A DNA stretch of 6,985 nt from UBA9676 sp036522155 (lineage in GTDB: Bacteria > Actinomycetota > Actinomycetes > Streptosporangiales > Streptosporangiaceae): contig DATDGI010000256.1 in NCBI GenBank assembly GCA_036522155.1, forward strand, positions 1-6,985, given 5' to 3'. Position numbers and translations under genes: made by a program. The notes beneath the pieces were generated by a model. It saw only the letters and a list, made by a program, of their open reading frames with translations. It did no database searches and had not been told where the DNA came from. Below, in pieces: positions 5,330-6,985 of the stretch. Positions within the stretch are counted from its first letter, which is position 1; each line of letters begins with the position of its first letter.

Positions 5330-6348
5330 GTGCGGGCCAGGTCTACTACCTGAGCGGGCTGGCGATCCTGCTCGGCATCAACCTCATCGCCATCTGGGGC
5401 CTTAACCTCCAGTTCGGGCTGGCGGGCATCAACAACTTCGCCTACATCGTGTTCCAGGCGGCCGGCGGGTACGCGGCGGCCTTGTTCGCGCTCAAGCCCG
5501 CCAGGGCGTACGGCGGTTTCGAGACCTACGTCGGCGGCTTCAGCCTGCCGTTCCCGCTGCCGCTCATCGCGGCGGCGGTGGCCGGCGGCCTGCTGGCGGT
5601 GCCGGTCGGCCTGATCGCCATCCGCCGGCTGCGGGCGGATTACCAGGCGATGGCGCTGCTGGTGCTGTCGCTCATCGCGACCGGCCTGGCCAACGCGCAG
5701 ACCGGGCTGGTCAACGGCCCGACCGGGCTGGCCCTGATCCCGCAGCCGCTGGCCGGCACGCTGAAGCTGTCCCCGCTCGGGTACAACTGGTTCTTCCTCG
5801 GGCTGACCGCGCTGTGCTGCGCGGGCGCGTGGTGGGTGGCCCGGGGCATCTCGCGCTCGCCGTTCGGCCGGCTGCTGCGCGCGGTGCGGGAGAGCGAGAG
5901 CGCGGTGGCCGCGCTCGGCCGCAGCCCCGACCGGCTGCGGATGCTGGTGCTGATCACTGGGGGCACGCTGGCCGGCCTGAGCGGCGGCCTGCTCGTCGAA
6001 TACGTGACCGCGTGGGGGCCGTCCAGCTGGCTGTACCCGGAGACGTTCCTGTTCTTCACCGCGCTGATCGTCGGTGGCCGCGGCAACCTGGCCGGGGCCG
6101 CGCTCGGCGCATTTCTGGTCCCGATCCTGATCGTCGAGGCCAGCCGGCATCTGCCTGCCTTCGGCTATCCCGGGCTGATCGACTCGCTGGACTGGGTGGC
6201 CATCGGTGCCGTCCTGCTGGTGTTCCTGTGGTTCCGCCCGAACGGCCTGCTGCCCGAGCGCAAGCGGGTGCTGGGCGGGCCGCCCGGCCCGGCGGCCAGC
6301 CCAGCCCCGCCCTCCCCGCTGGGCCGGTGGCGTACGGGGGCCCGGTGA
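5326..6348 (+). CDS. livM: HAAT/Liv-type ABC transporter permease LivM
   Basis: A 340-residue polytopic membrane protein of the LivM branch. Recognisable blocks are GLNLQFGLAGINNFA (25-39, matching the family's GYAGQ-like region), YQAMALLVLSLI (106-117), NGPTGLALIP (130-139, in place of the common TGG/NG motif), the ATPase-contact loop SPFGRLLRAVRESESAVAALG (178-198), LIVGGRGNLAGAALGAF (247-263) and RPNGLLP (304-310). I chose the GTG at 5326 because it overlaps the livH stop as GTGA, the usual coupling arrangement, and because the hydrophobic domain begins right after it; a longer upstream reading would overlap most of the livH C-terminus. The Shine-Dalgarno is weak (GGGA at 5313-5316), in line with translational coupling. 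The last 25 or so residues are a Pro/Ala/Gly-rich cytoplasmic tail of unknown role. Confidence 0.9.
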   Translation: MSAGQVYYLSGLAILLGINLIAIWGLNLQFGLAGINNFAYIVFQAAGGYAAALFALKPARAYGGFETYVGGFSLPFPLPLIAAAVAGGLLAVPVGLIAIRRLRADYQAMALLVLSLIATGLANAQTGLVNGPTGLALIPQPLAGTLKLSPLGYNWFFLGLTALCCAGAWWVARGISRSPFGRLLRAVRESESAVAALGRSPDRLRMLVLITGGTLAGLSGGLLVEYVTAWGPSSWLYPETFLFFTALIVGGRGNLAGAALGAFLVPILIVEASRHLPAFGYPGLIDSLDWVAIGAVLLVFLWFRPNGLLPERKRVLGGPPGPAASPAPPSPLGRWRTGAR

Positions 6349-6985
6349 TGACCGGGGAGCCGCTGACCGGGCCCGGCCCGGCGGCTGGGCCGACCGCCTG
6401 GGGCCCGCCCGCCAGAGATCCGGCCGGCCCGGCGCTGCTCCGGGTCGACGGCCTGACCTGCCGGTTCGGTGGCGTGCTGGCCGTGCAGGACGTCTCGTTC
6501 GTGGTGCGCAGCGGCACCATCACCGGCCTGATCGGCCCGAACGGGGCCGGCAAATCGACGGTGATCAACCTGATCAGCGGCCGGATCAAGCCCGCCAGCG
6601 GGTCGATCACCTTCGACGGCGTGGCGCTGGCCGGCCGCCCGCCCTACCAGGTGGCGCGGCACGGCGTCGTCCGGACCTTCCAGCAGGCCAACGTCTTCGG
6701 CGGGCTGACCGTGCTGGAGAACCTGCTGGTCGGCGCGCCGCCGTGGCCGGGGGAGCGGCTGGGTGCCGCGCTCGGCCGCAAGGGGGCATGGTCGGCTGGG
6801 CAGGCGGAGCTGCTGGACCGGGCGTGGGGCATCCTGGCCCGGTTCGGCCTGGAGGGCATCGCGAACGACTACGCGAAGGCGCTGAGCGGTGGCCAGCGGC
6901 GGCTGGTCGAGCTGATGCGGGCGATGATGGCCCAGCCCAGGCTGCTGCTGCTGGATGAGCCGATGGCTGGCGTCAGCCCGCCGCT
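6348..6985 (+). CDS. livG: HAAT/Liv-type ABC transporter ATP-binding protein LivG (3' end outside window)
   Basis: The frame is open from ATG 6348 to the window edge, giving 212 residues; compared with the roughly 255-residue E. coli LivG, about 70 are missing. ABC ATPase motifs appear in order: Walker A GPNGAGKST (63-71, Lys69), Q-loop RTFQ (109-112) in a very LivG-like context (ARHGVVRTFQ, then LTVLENLLVG), signature LSGGQRR (179-185) and Walker B LLLLDEP (199-205) with Glu204, followed by the D-loop region AGVSP. It hydrolyses ATP on the cytoplasmic face to drive LivH/LivM. Its ATG shares one base with the livM stop (TGATG), so translation is coupled. Residues 1-28 are an unusual Pro/Gly/Ala-rich extension before the ABC domain begins. 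No later in-frame start precedes the domain, so the extension is probably real. A GTG at 6345 directly before the ATG is an alternative start. Confidence 0.93.
   Translation, partial: MTGEPLTGPGPAAGPTAWGPPARDPAGPALLRVDGLTCRFGGVLAVQDVSFVVRSGTITGLIGPNGAGKSTVINLISGRIKPASGSITFDGVALAGRPPYQVARHGVVRTFQQANVFGGLTVLENLLVGAPPWPGERLGAALGRKGAWSAGQAELLDRAWGILARFGLEGIANDYAKALSGGQRRLVELMRAMMAQPRLLLLDEPMAGVSPP

Overview
This window comes from a very G+C-rich bacterium. Third codon positions are almost all G or C, and by eye the G+C content is about 70%. Together with the protein styles, this points to a high-GC actinomycete-like genome. That is an inference; no rRNA or other taxonomic marker is present. The window is almost wholly coding and holds seven genes, two of them cut by the window edges. 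No tRNA, rRNA, CRISPR array, insertion sequence or phage gene is visible.

Layout. Bases 1-1196 (+) hold nearly all of a class C beta-lactamase/EstB-like serine hydrolase whose first residues lie upstream of the window. Its 3' end overlaps by 19 bases the 3' end of a convergent PadR-family regulator (1178-1825, -). A 149-base, relatively A+T-rich divergent intergenic region (1826-1974) carries a likely promoter on each strand. It also carries TATGT-N8-ACATA, a match to the known PadR operator pattern ATGT-N8-ACAT. Rightward from there runs a gene train: a 4,5-dihydroxyphthalate decarboxylase-like protein (1975-2970), a lipoprotein substrate-binding protein of the branched-chain amino acid (HAAT/Liv) type (3063-4382), permease LivH (4442-5329), permease LivM (5326-6348) and ATPase LivG (6348 to beyond 6985). 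A second ATPase (LivF) would be expected just downstream.

How it fits together. The last three genes overlap by 1-4 bases, so they are almost certainly translationally coupled. A strong 15-bp hairpin after the binding-protein gene fits the usual need for more binding protein than permease. The simplest reading is a PadR-controlled uptake-and-use locus. The Liv-type ABC transporter would import a small carboxylate, aromatic or amide compound, and the cytoplasmic decarboxylase-like enzyme would act on it. PadR would sense it or a related ligand and relieve repression from the shared intergenic region. The substrate cannot be read from the sequence. A phthalate-type aromatic acid is only a hypothesis based on the family name of the decarboxylase-like protein and the known link of PadR with phenolic acid decarboxylation. 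The individual genes belong to known families; the combination and its regulatory site are the most interesting content.
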